Shown: positions 32,359-40,828 of the stretch, piece by piece | Position numbering within the stretch: the stretch's first letter is position 1 | Layout of the letters: each line of letters begins with the position of its first letter | Assembly: GCA_963722295.1 (NCBI GenBank) | Contig: CAVRLB010000010.1 | Location: 62,001 to 126,000 of the forward strand | Length of the DNA stretch: 64,000 nucleotides | Direction of reading: 5' to 3' | Source: Brooklawnia sp032229645 | GTDB taxonomy: Bacteria > Actinomycetota > Actinomycetes > Propionibacteriales > Propionibacteriaceae | Position numbers and translations under genes: made by a program | Notes under the pieces: model-generated | Seen by the model: only the letters and a program-made list of their open reading frames with translations | What the model was told of the DNA's origin: nothing | Database searches by the model: none

Positions 32359-35300
32359 CGCCCGGCTCCCTGGCCTCGCCCACTGTAAGCAGCCCGACGT
32401 TCTCGGCTGCGCTGAAGTTGTCGTTTGCGCCGCTCCTCACGGGCTTCTTCCGTTACCCGTCGTCTCTCGGCGTCCGCACTTGCCGCGTCCGGACAGGCCC
32501 GCACCCGATCAGCGATGGACTCGACCGTCACATGCTGAAAGAGATCGACGACTGCGAGATTCGCGTCCGGGTACTGAGCGCTGACCAAGTCGAAAAGCTC
32601 GACCAGATGCAAAGAGGAAAGCCCGACGTCAAAGAGGTTCTCGGAAGTCTGAAAGTCTGAGACACCGGTTATACTCGCCACAGCAGCGTGAATCCACGCC
32701 TCCGTTGGGTCACAAATAACCGGATCAATAGCACTACTCGGCTGATTGGCAAGTTCGACCAACGCTTCTATATCCATTTTGCCGTTCGCATTCATCGGAA
32801 GGGCCGCCAGACACAAGATCCGTTCAGGAACCATATACGGGGGGACGACTCGCCTCATCGCCGCGCGCCATTGCATAATAATGTCGGGTTCCTGGTCGGT
32901 CGCAACCGCTGCCAGAAGACGAGTCGGCTTCACCGGGTCAACGAAGGCAATGACATTTCCCGATTCACTCACCCGGCGCAAGACATCCGATACTTCGCCC
33001 AACTCGATGCGATAGCCACCCACCTTGACCTGGTCATCGACTCGCTCCAAGAACTCGAATCGCCCATCTGGCCGAAGACGCACTCTGTCACCGGTGCGAT
33101 ACCACCGTCCTGGAAGCTCTGGAAGCTCCTCAAGGAATGCAGCAGCGGTCAGGTCCGCACGATTGATATAGCCCGTGGCCAAGCACGCCCCACTCACCAA
33201 TAGCTCGCCGGGGACACCTGCGGGAACCATCCTCAGTGCGCGGTCGACCACGATCGCGCCGACATGGGCCAGAGGCCGCCCGAGTGGCGCTAGCTTCCCG
33301 GAATCGCAGAGATCATCGGGGAGGATTTCACCTCCGACGCAGATGACTGTCGCCTCGGTGGGACCGTAGACGTTGAACACTCGATGGTCGGGGTGCTCCG
33401 TCTTCGCCAGCCAGCTCGCCGCCACGGACGAAGGCACAGCCTCAGCACCGAGGAGCGTGTAGCGCAGATTGGGTGTGTCAACGGCCGGCAGAAAACGAGC
33501 GACTTGGGTGGCAAAGCTCGGAGTGATTAGTAAGCAGCTGGCGTGCGACTCGACGATGAGCCTCGCGAGTTGCTGCGCATCGCGAACCTGCTGGAAATCA
33601 GCAAGATAGGATGCGCCTCCCCAGGCCAGTGGCACCAGGATATCGAGTACCGAAGCGTCAAAAGCCAAGTGATGACAGCGCAAGTAGACATCACCCGGGC
33701 CACACGGAATGAACTGTCCCCAGCCCTGGACGAACGCCGCCAACGCCCCGTGCGAGACAACTACTCCCTTTGGAGACCCGGTAGATCCAGAAGTGAAGAT
33801 GACATAAGCCGGGGTCTCAGAAGTTAGTGGGCCGGCGCGGCGGAGATCATCTGCTCCGTCGAGCAAGTCTCCGATCAGGGCAGCGGTAGCGCCATAGGCG
33901 GTAGCGCGATCGACCGTTGTGTCATCGGCAATGACCGGAACTGAGCCGAGATCAGCGAGTATGGCAGGTAGCCGCGTGATTAGATCGGAATCCACCGGGA
34001 CGAAAGCCTTGCCACACTTCATCGCCGCCAACGCGGTGGCAACCTCTTCGATTCCCCACTGCTGGCAAACGATCAGGTAGGCGGCTTGTGGCCAGCGCTG
34101 CGATATAGCGGCAGCGATGCGATCTGTTAAGAGATCGAGCTCGGCGTAGGTCACTCGCTTCTCAGAAGTAACCAGCGCGACCTCTTCTGGTGAACGGGCG
34201 GCTTGCTCCCTGAACCGTGTAAGCAGATCCGGCGCGAGGGAGGACTCTGGGGTGGCCAGCTGGGCCAGGCTGGGATCGTCAGCCAGGTGCCGCACCAGCC
34301 CGATACGGCCGAGAGGACGAGTCGGATCGGCCACCAACTGTTCGATCAAGCAGCGCAAGGCGCCAGCGATACCGATGTCGTCGGCCCACTGACCGACTTC
34401 GAGCACACATCGATAGCCCCCACCCTCCTCCGAGGACATCTCGGCAACGACCAACGAGTATGGAAAGGGTACAAAGGAGGTGGCGAGGTCGACCGGGGCG
34501 ATAGAAGCGTTCCCGAGCGCAACCGAGGGCTCCGGCCCCTGATAGGTGAAGCAGGCAGCCAGGGTACTGAGCGCCGGTTGCACCCCGATGAGAGAATAGT
34601 CCACCTTGCGACGGCGCAGACACTCCACGGTGGCAACCTGTGCTGATCGGGCTAGTGCAACCACATTTGATTCATCGCTGAGGGTCAACCGCACCGGCAG
34701 CGTATTGACGTGGTATCCGCAGTCTTGCGTTGCTTCCCGCGTCGTCACGGGACAGCCCAGCACGATATCGGGCTCATCTACGAGTCGGCCCTGCAGAAGC
34801 GCCGCAGCGGCCATGAAAAATGCGCTGGGTGGAAGGCTGTGTTCGTTACACAACTGCTGGATCTGCTGGCCCAGCTGGCCGGTCAACCGGACGACTTCAC
34901 GGTGTCCGGGTAAGCGGCCAAGGTTATCTCGTCGCCCTGGCATCCTGGAATAGCCCAACGAGTTTAGACCGTCTAGCTTTTCACGGTAGAAACCCGCAGC
35001 CGGGATGGCTTGCTCCCGATCAGATTCGCGGGGCTCGATGCGGCTGGAATAACCGGCGATCAGTTCGTCATCGTAGGGCTTTTCGCCGCGGTAGATCTCG
35101 GCAATCCGCTGCATCAGAAGCACACCGGTTTGAGCATCTGACACCAGATGCGAGGCACGGACCAGAATATGCTTCGTCTGGCCCTCACGGACCAGGAGTT
35201 CCACATCGACCAAAGGGCACCGTTCGACCGGCATGGCTGCCGTCTGCATCTTCTCTGCCCGGGCAACCGCTCCTTCATCTGTGGCGCCCAGATCCACGAT

Positions 35301-35549
35301 CCGGCACCGTTGCACCGGATGGGCACCGACGAACTGCCGCCAGCCTGCATCCGAACGTTCGAAAGTCACTGCGATTGCCGGTTCACTACGCAACACGATG
35401 TCCACCGCTTCGCCCAGGCGAACGGGATCCACAGCGCCATCGACCCGGAACAGGCGGACCATCGTGAGGGTCGGGTCCTGCGGAAATAGTTCGATCTGCT
35501 GAATCAACTTCTGTTGTTGCCACGGGATCGGCCATGTCTGTCTGCTCAT
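32355..35549 (-). CDS. NRPS module C-A-PCP
   Basis: I prefer ATG 35549 (MSRQTWPIPWQQQK; AGGG 6 nt upstream) over the ATG at 35567. The condensation domain (about 1-425) has HLVSDAQTG at the HHxxxDG position: the second His and Asp are kept, Gly is Ala. The adenylation domain has IFTSGSTGSPKG, FNVYGPTEAT, WYRTGD and MNANGKMD (Lys). Its pocket, read by hand from FDASVLDI, LLGAE and YGPTEATVI, is mostly hydrophobic; I do not name a substrate. The PCP Ser is in FDVGLSSLHLVE. After the PCP comes a basic tail (EERRKRQLQRSRERRA), possibly a docking segment to the PKS, whose gene overlaps by ATGA. Confidence 0.92.
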   Translation of the reverse strand: MSRQTWPIPWQQQKLIQQIELFPQDPTLTMVRLFRVDGAVDPVRLGEAVDIVLRSEPAIAVTFERSDAGWRQFVGAHPVQRCRIVDLGATDEGAVARAEKMQTAAMPVERCPLVDVELLVREGQTKHILVRASHLVSDAQTGVLLMQRIAEIYRGEKPYDDELIAGYSSRIEPRESDREQAIPAAGFYREKLDGLNSLGYSRMPGRRDNLGRLPGHREVVRLTGQLGQQIQQLCNEHSLPPSAFFMAAAALLQGRLVDEPDIVLGCPVTTREATQDCGYHVNTLPVRLTLSDESNVVALARSAQVATVECLRRRKVDYSLIGVQPALSTLAACFTYQGPEPSVALGNASIAPVDLATSFVPFPYSLVVAEMSSEEGGGYRCVLEVGQWADDIGIAGALRCLIEQLVADPTRPLGRIGLVRHLADDPSLAQLATPESSLAPDLLTRFREQAARSPEEVALVTSEKRVTYAELDLLTDRIAAAISQRWPQAAYLIVCQQWGIEEVATALAAMKCGKAFVPVDSDLITRLPAILADLGSVPVIADDTTVDRATAYGATAALIGDLLDGADDLRRAGPLTSETPAYVIFTSGSTGSPKGVVVSHGALAAFVQGWGQFIPCGPGDVYLRCHHLAFDASVLDILVPLAWGGASYLADFQQVRDAQQLARLIVESHASCLLITPSFATQVARFLPAVDTPNLRYTLLGAEAVPSSVAASWLAKTEHPDHRVFNVYGPTEATVICVGGEILPDDLCDSGKLAPLGRPLAHVGAIVVDRALRMVPAGVPGELLVSGACLATGYINRADLTAAAFLEELPELPGRWYRTGDRVRLRPDGRFEFLERVDDQVKVGGYRIELGEVSDVLRRVSESGNVIAFVDPVKPTRLLAAVATDQEPDIIMQWRAAMRRVVPPYMVPERILCLAALPMNANGKMDIEALVELANQPSSAIDPVICDPTEAWIHAAVASITGVSDFQTSENLFDVGLSSLHLVELFDLVSAQYPDANLAVVDLFQHVTVESIADRVRACPDAASADAERRRVTEEAREERRKRQLQRSRERRAAYSGRGQGAGR

Positions 35550-35559
35550 GTTTACCCTG

Positions 35560-38500
35560 TCACGCATAGCTATCTTGAGTAATCGGCGTCACGATGGAAT
35601 CGATCCGCGGCCACTGAACGCCCAGCGAGGCCAGCAGACCGTTCGTCGCAACTGCTGAGAATGCGATCCCGTAAGCTCCCTCCCAGACGTGCGCATTCAG
35701 CAGACAATTGCGTAATGATCGATCGTTGGGATACGCGGCGAATCGCTGCTCAGCCCTTGCTCGGAACTCGGCGGCCGGCACCGGACGAAGGTCCCCTCCG
35801 ACGAGCCGCTGGATATCTGCCAGGGATGGCCGATGGCTGTTCATGACGTGAAACACTCGCGTTTTCGGCAATACTTTGGCGTGGATCAGGGCGCTGATGG
35901 CCTCTGCAGCGATATCGACATAGGAGAGATCGGCGATCTGCGCGAGGTTGTCCGGCAACACCCCAAGGGTGGCGATGACTTCCATGATCGCCGCGAAGGT
36001 GACCTCCCGTGGGTCGTCGGGTAGCGCACCGGTTCGTGAGTCGAACGCGAGGTTCCCGACCCGCATGACGGTTCCCGGAAGCCCGCTTTCGAATGCTGCA
36101 AAGCAGATTTGTTCTGCTCGGTATTTGCTCAGTGAGTACTGATCCACGAAAGCCTGCCCGACATCATTGCTCAGCTCTCCGAAGATGCCCTCAGCCTCGG
36201 GCACCATGCCCATCACCTGTGAAGTCGAGATTTGACATAGACCGGCACCTAACGAACCGGTCACTCGGATCACCTCGCCAACCGCGGACTCATTCGTTTT
36301 GGCCAGGCCTCCCTCGGCGGCGAAGTGAGAGACATCGGCGGCCGCATGGATGAAGTAGTCGACATCCGCGCAGTAGGCCAGGGCCCCATCGGTGAGCCCG
36401 AGCATCGGCTGCGTGATATCACCTAATACGCAATGGACTTGGTCCTTGAAACGCTCGACAAGACTCGGACCATATTTCGCTGTCAGGCTTGTCTCGAGTC
36501 GCTGCCTAGCGTGATCTCGATCGTGTCCCCTCACCAGGCACCAGACCTCAGAGCCGCGTTCGACCTCATTGCGCAGCAGATAGCTGCCCAGATAGCCCGT
36601 GGCCCCGGTCAGAAGCACTTTGCTGATCGGCTTGCTCTCAATTAGTTCCAATTCGTCCCAACAACGCTGATGTTCCTCTGGTCTCCACAGACCACTGCGG
36701 GTGGGCCCGGGCTGCGGAGCTACCGCGTCCACTGTTGTCACAAGCGCAGCGAGGGCCCGTACTGTCGGGTTCTCGAAGATATCCAACACCGAGATGGTGG
36801 TGACTCCGGCGTCCCGCAATCGAGAGTGCATCTGGATTACTGCCAGCGAGTCTGCACCAGCGTCGAAGACATCGTCCTCAAGTCCGAGGGCATCCGCTCC
36901 CAGAACGGCGGACCACAGCTCTCTCACCAAGGCTTCATGAGGATCAGTGGCCTCTACCATGGCTGCGCCAGATGAGCGCAGGTAAGGGGAGGGCAACATG
37001 GCGACATGGACTTTCCCATTACTTGTCATCGGCAGCCGATCCAGCCGGATCAGATTCGTCGGCACCATATAGCGAGGCAGCTGGCTGCCGAGTCGCCTGC
37101 GTACCTCACCCAAGGTAAATTCCTCAGAGGAGGTGTAATACAGGCACAAAACCGGCTTCTCTCCGGCAGATACTTCTTTCAGCGCGGCGGCGGCGGACGA
37201 GACGGGGAACTCTCTGAGCATCGCGGATTCAATCTCCGAAAGCTCGATCCGGTGGCCGGAAAGTTTGACCTGTGAGTCGCGCCTACCCAAGAACCATATC
37301 TCTCCATCAGGTTGCAGTCGCCCGAAATCTCCTGTGCGGTACATACGACCGAGACCGGGAAGGCGGACGAAGGCCCGCTCGGTAAGCTCGGGAGCATTGA
37401 GGTAGCCTTGCGCGACGCCCAGACCTCCGATAGCTATCTCGCCGACACTGCCGACGGGCGCAATCCTCAGCCGGTGATCCAGTATCCAGATCGATTGATT
37501 TCGCATGGCGTGCCCGTACGGAATGCTCTTCCATTGTGGTTCGACACCACCTATGTCGAACCAGATAGACCAGATCGCTCCCTCAGTGGCGCCGCCAAGA
37601 CTCACCACCGAAGCGGCGGGGGCCAGCGAACGGATTCTGTCGGGCAGATCGACCGGAATCCAATCACCGCTGAGCAGCACCAGCCGCAGGTCCCACGGAA
37701 ACTCGAAACGATCCCGCCCACTACGGCACCAGTATGGCTGCACGGGCCCGGTACCCCGGCGCTCGAGTTCCTCGACTACTAGGCCCATGATCGCCGGGAC
37801 AGTGTTCCAGACGCTTATGGCGTCACTACACAGACCGTCGGCAAGGGCAGGAACGTCCCTGCGATCCGAATACAACACAAGCTGAGCTTGAGCGAATAGC
37901 GCGGCATAAACATCAAAGACCGAGAGATCGAAAGAGAACGATGAGACTCCGGCGATTCGATCGCCGGCCCCGATTTGATGTTGTGCAATGACGTTCAGGA
38001 CCGTGTTCACGACCGACCGGTGGGAGACGACCACGCCTTTGGGGGTTCCCGTCGTGCCCGAGGTGAAGATCGCGTAAGCCGGATCGTCCGGCATCGGTCT
38101 GCGCTGATGCCCGAGAGGTTCACGCAGGACGATGAACTCATCGCCGCTAATCCGGATGCAAGCCCGGCTCGATTCGAGAATCTGGGTCTGGCGGAACTGC
38201 GGCTGATCTGGGTCCAGAGGGACATAGCTGGCTCCCGTGCGCAGCACTCCAAGCATCGCAGCGATCACTTTGGCCTGTCGGTTTCCATCGATAGCGATGT
38301 AGTCTCCGATGCCCACGCCGAATTGCGCGAGTCGGCTATAGACCGACTCCGCCTGTGCCCGTAGTTCCTGGTTTGTATGCCAACCCTGAGCGTCCCGCAC
38401 GATGGGTCGGTCGGGATGTGCGCGCATCTGTTCATCGGCCAGGTCATGCAGCAATGCATCTGGTACGTCCGCGTCAGTAGCGTTCACTGATTCCCAAAGG

Positions 38501-39843
38501 GAAGCATCGAGAGCTGACAGCGAAACACTCTCTTCGGGGCTCTCCTCACCCCGAATACATGCCCGCAACATGGCCATCATGTCATCCAGGAGACCTTGAG
38601 CGCTTCGTGATTCCAGGCAAGGTTCCCGGTAGTCAAGAGAGATCGAGATATCGGTACTCGTCTGGATCATCTGACAGTCAACTAGCACCTGTGGGGTCGA
38701 AGAACACGACCAAGCAGTCTCTCCAAGGGCATGCAGCCCGTCGGTAAACCGTCTGGCATCCATCGACATACCGGTGAAAACCACCGGAGCAAGCAAGGGC
38801 GGTCTCTGACCGAACCGCGAGACCAGATCCTTCGCAACATCGATACCGCTGTAGCGCCGATGCGGCATAGCAGATCTCAATTGTTTACCGAGAGCCACCG
38901 CGTCCGCCCAGAACCCTTCTCTGGGTTCCGCAACCGGAAGAAGCATAGTCGAGGTGAATTCCCCAAGGGTACGCGCGCCCCTTTTATCCGAACTGGGCCG
39001 CGTGCTCGTGGTCAGATTGAGGACAAACGACGGATCGCCGCTCCATCGCCTCAGCGAATCCACATAGGCTTCCATCACCGCGCCCAAAGCCGACGCCCGA
39101 TGATCGCGGGCAGCTGACGAAAGAGCCTGCCACTCCTCCGTAGACAGAGCTGCGCATACCCGCCGGAAAGCGCCTGCCGGCTCGCCCAGCATCGAGCGGG
39201 CCAACGGCAAGGCTGGCGCGGAAGGGTACTCGGCGAATTGCTTGGACCAATAGTCCCGATCCACCTCATCGTGATCCAAATGCCTTGCCACAGTCTGCTC
39301 CAACAACTGAGCGAAGCTCGGTTCTTCGCAAACCAACTCGCCTACGTCATCGGGTGCCCCGGCTAGCTGATCGGCAATCTCTCGAATCACCTGCATGATG
39401 CTGGGACCATCCAAAAAGAACAGATCGAAATCAACCGTGACGAGTTGCCCGCCTTCAGGCAGCAGGATGATCCCAAACCGGAAACAAGGCCACCGGGATG
39501 GATTCATCACTTCCCGGACTCGCTCGTCGCGTTGCTGAGCCAACCAGGCGTTTGCCTCAGCAACGGACAGCGCCCGCAGATCGGTCATCGCTACGCGATA
39601 AGGACTGGGTTCAATCGGGTGTTGAGTCGATGTGTCAACACACGCCACCATGCGCAGCATTTCATGACGCGCCACGACCACATCGATCGCTTGTTCCAGT
39701 TCCGATGCGGAGGTCCTGCAGTTGAAGTCATAATGTGCCGCAGTAGCGACCCCACCCAGCGGGAGGTGCGGGTCTCGCCCCTGCAGATAGGCCTGCTGCA
39801 GCTGGGTCAAGGGGAAGGCTGCGGGAGAGGGATCAGCGTTCAT
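35560..39843 (-). CDS. NRPS module Cy-A(Cys)-PCP-reductase, 1427 aa
   Basis: The first domain is a heterocyclisation (Cy) domain: the DxxxxDxxS motif is present as D140-LFFL-D145-GP-S148. The adenylation domain has IFTSGTTGTPKGVV and SLGGATEGAIWS; pocket positions FDLSVFDV, VWNTVPA, LLSGD and the IW of GAIWS fit the known cysteine code (D-L-x-N-L-S-L-I-W). The PCP Ser is in DAGADSLAVI. The C-terminus is a thioester reductase (VLLTGATGYLGSYLL; Tyr and Lys of YSLSKYRAEQ). This would make a cysteine-derived thiazoline released as an aldehyde or alcohol. It overlaps the oxidase upstream by 11 nt. Confidence 0.93.
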   Translation of the reverse strand: MNADPSPAAFPLTQLQQAYLQGRDPHLPLGGVATAAHYDFNCRTSASELEQAIDVVVARHEMLRMVACVDTSTQHPIEPSPYRVAMTDLRALSVAEANAWLAQQRDERVREVMNPSRWPCFRFGIILLPEGGQLVTVDFDLFFLDGPSIMQVIREIADQLAGAPDDVGELVCEEPSFAQLLEQTVARHLDHDEVDRDYWSKQFAEYPSAPALPLARSMLGEPAGAFRRVCAALSTEEWQALSSAARDHRASALGAVMEAYVDSLRRWSGDPSFVLNLTTSTRPSSDKRGARTLGEFTSTMLLPVAEPREGFWADAVALGKQLRSAMPHRRYSGIDVAKDLVSRFGQRPPLLAPVVFTGMSMDARRFTDGLHALGETAWSCSSTPQVLVDCQMIQTSTDISISLDYREPCLESRSAQGLLDDMMAMLRACIRGEESPEESVSLSALDASLWESVNATDADVPDALLHDLADEQMRAHPDRPIVRDAQGWHTNQELRAQAESVYSRLAQFGVGIGDYIAIDGNRQAKVIAAMLGVLRTGASYVPLDPDQPQFRQTQILESSRACIRISGDEFIVLREPLGHQRRPMPDDPAYAIFTSGTTGTPKGVVVSHRSVVNTVLNVIAQHQIGAGDRIAGVSSFSFDLSVFDVYAALFAQAQLVLYSDRRDVPALADGLCSDAISVWNTVPAIMGLVVEELERRGTGPVQPYWCRSGRDRFEFPWDLRLVLLSGDWIPVDLPDRIRSLAPAASVVSLGGATEGAIWSIWFDIGGVEPQWKSIPYGHAMRNQSIWILDHRLRIAPVGSVGEIAIGGLGVAQGYLNAPELTERAFVRLPGLGRMYRTGDFGRLQPDGEIWFLGRRDSQVKLSGHRIELSEIESAMLREFPVSSAAAALKEVSAGEKPVLCLYYTSSEEFTLGEVRRRLGSQLPRYMVPTNLIRLDRLPMTSNGKVHVAMLPSPYLRSSGAAMVEATDPHEALVRELWSAVLGADALGLEDDVFDAGADSLAVIQMHSRLRDAGVTTISVLDIFENPTVRALAALVTTVDAVAPQPGPTRSGLWRPEEHQRCWDELELIESKPISKVLLTGATGYLGSYLLRNEVERGSEVWCLVRGHDRDHARQRLETSLTAKYGPSLVERFKDQVHCVLGDITQPMLGLTDGALAYCADVDYFIHAAADVSHFAAEGGLAKTNESAVGEVIRVTGSLGAGLCQISTSQVMGMVPEAEGIFGELSNDVGQAFVDQYSLSKYRAEQICFAAFESGLPGTVMRVGNLAFDSRTGALPDDPREVTFAAIMEVIATLGVLPDNLAQIADLSYVDIAAEAISALIHAKVLPKTRVFHVMNSHRPSLADIQRLVGGDLRPVPAAEFRARAEQRFAAYPNDRSLRNCLLNAHVWEGAYGIAFSAVATNGLLASLGVQWPRIDSIVTPITQDSYA

Positions 39844-40828
39844 CGTTTGTTCCGTTCATCTTGAGCGGGCCGATCTCGATCACGTGCACGACCTGCTGGC
39901 TGTTACCCAGTCGGAGCGCGTTGCGAGTGTGCTCAAAATCGAGATCCCCGATACAGCAGGAGCCAAGGGAAGCTTCGCAAGCGGCGAGACTAATGACCGC
40001 GGCCAGAACGCCAGCGTCGAGAAGCGCCAATGGATAGCCCATATCGCGGTACTTCGGCATGATGACACCAAGATCGGCGACCAATAGAAACGACATGGCC
40101 GATGACCGGTGGATCTGCCGATTCGTGAGGTAGTGGAAGGACTCCCCCCAGTCACGGTGATCTCCGCGCAGGACCAGACCGTGAGCGACCGGGTCGTAGG
40201 CGTAGATACCAGCAGGAACCGATTCTGCCCGCCCAGGCTTAATATGAAGGAAACAATCAATGGCATACAGCCCGCCCGTGCTGGGCCAAGCACGTCGTCC
40301 TTCGGGGAGATCAGCGGCACTCCGGTGACGCAACGGCGCCATCAGCTTACCTAGTTGCTCGGCTGATACCGCTTCCGGCGAGAATTCTCGGACCGAGCGT
40401 CTGCGCGCCAGCCATTCGGGCAGGGTGGCGTCCGCCAACGGAACGGTCGTTCCAGGCACCGGGCGCCGCATTGCCTGTTCACGGCGGAAATCTGCGCTCC
40501 GCTGTGCATCGAGCACGTCCTCTTCGGCCAGCAGACGATCACCTATAGGGCGAGATTGGTCGTACGCCAGTTGCTTGAGCCCGACCGGACCTTCGACGAG
40601 AATGCCGCGCTGAACAAGCGCAGCGGTCAGTAGCCGAACTCGGCCGGTGGCGTCGCTGCAGGCCGTCTCCAAGTCTTCGACAGTTGCGCCGTTAATGGTG
40701 CTATCCGCCACTTGCTCGAGACTCTCGGCCATGGAGATGGGAAAGGCAGTACCGGCAACCATGCATTGGCCCCCCGCACGGCGCACACTTGCACCGGCTG
40801 CCCAGAAGAAGCGTGTAGCGGTAGTCAT
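39833..40828 (-). CDS. SagB/ThcOx-type FMN oxidase (nitroreductase family)
   Basis: The 331-aa protein has an N-terminal extension (about 1-120) and a nitroreductase/SagB core: RRRSVREFSPEAVS (FMN phosphate Arg/Ser), RRAWPSTGGLYAID, SSAMSFLLVADLG, and the C-terminal ACEASLGSCCIGDL near the flavin. ThcOx/SagB proteins oxidise azolines to azoles, and related Ox domains do so in NRPS lines. Directly upstream of a Cy-A(Cys) module, oxidation of the thiazoline to thiazole is the obvious role. It overlaps the permease gene by ATGA. Confidence 0.88.
   Translation of the reverse strand: MTTATRFFWAAGASVRRAGGQCMVAGTAFPISMAESLEQVADSTINGATVEDLETACSDATGRVRLLTAALVQRGILVEGPVGLKQLAYDQSRPIGDRLLAEEDVLDAQRSADFRREQAMRRPVPGTTVPLADATLPEWLARRRSVREFSPEAVSAEQLGKLMAPLRHRSAADLPEGRRAWPSTGGLYAIDCFLHIKPGRAESVPAGIYAYDPVAHGLVLRGDHRDWGESFHYLTNRQIHRSSAMSFLLVADLGVIMPKYRDMGYPLALLDAGVLAAVISLAACEASLGSCCIGDLDFEHTRNALRLGNSQQVVHVIEIGPLKMNGTNDER

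Noticed and set aside
35560..40828. Salicylate-type siderophore cluster (yersiniabactin/aerugine-like)
   Set aside because: The Cy-A(Cys) module fits, but no salicylate synthase or siderophore receptor gene is present, and the ligases are not clearly aryl-acid specific.
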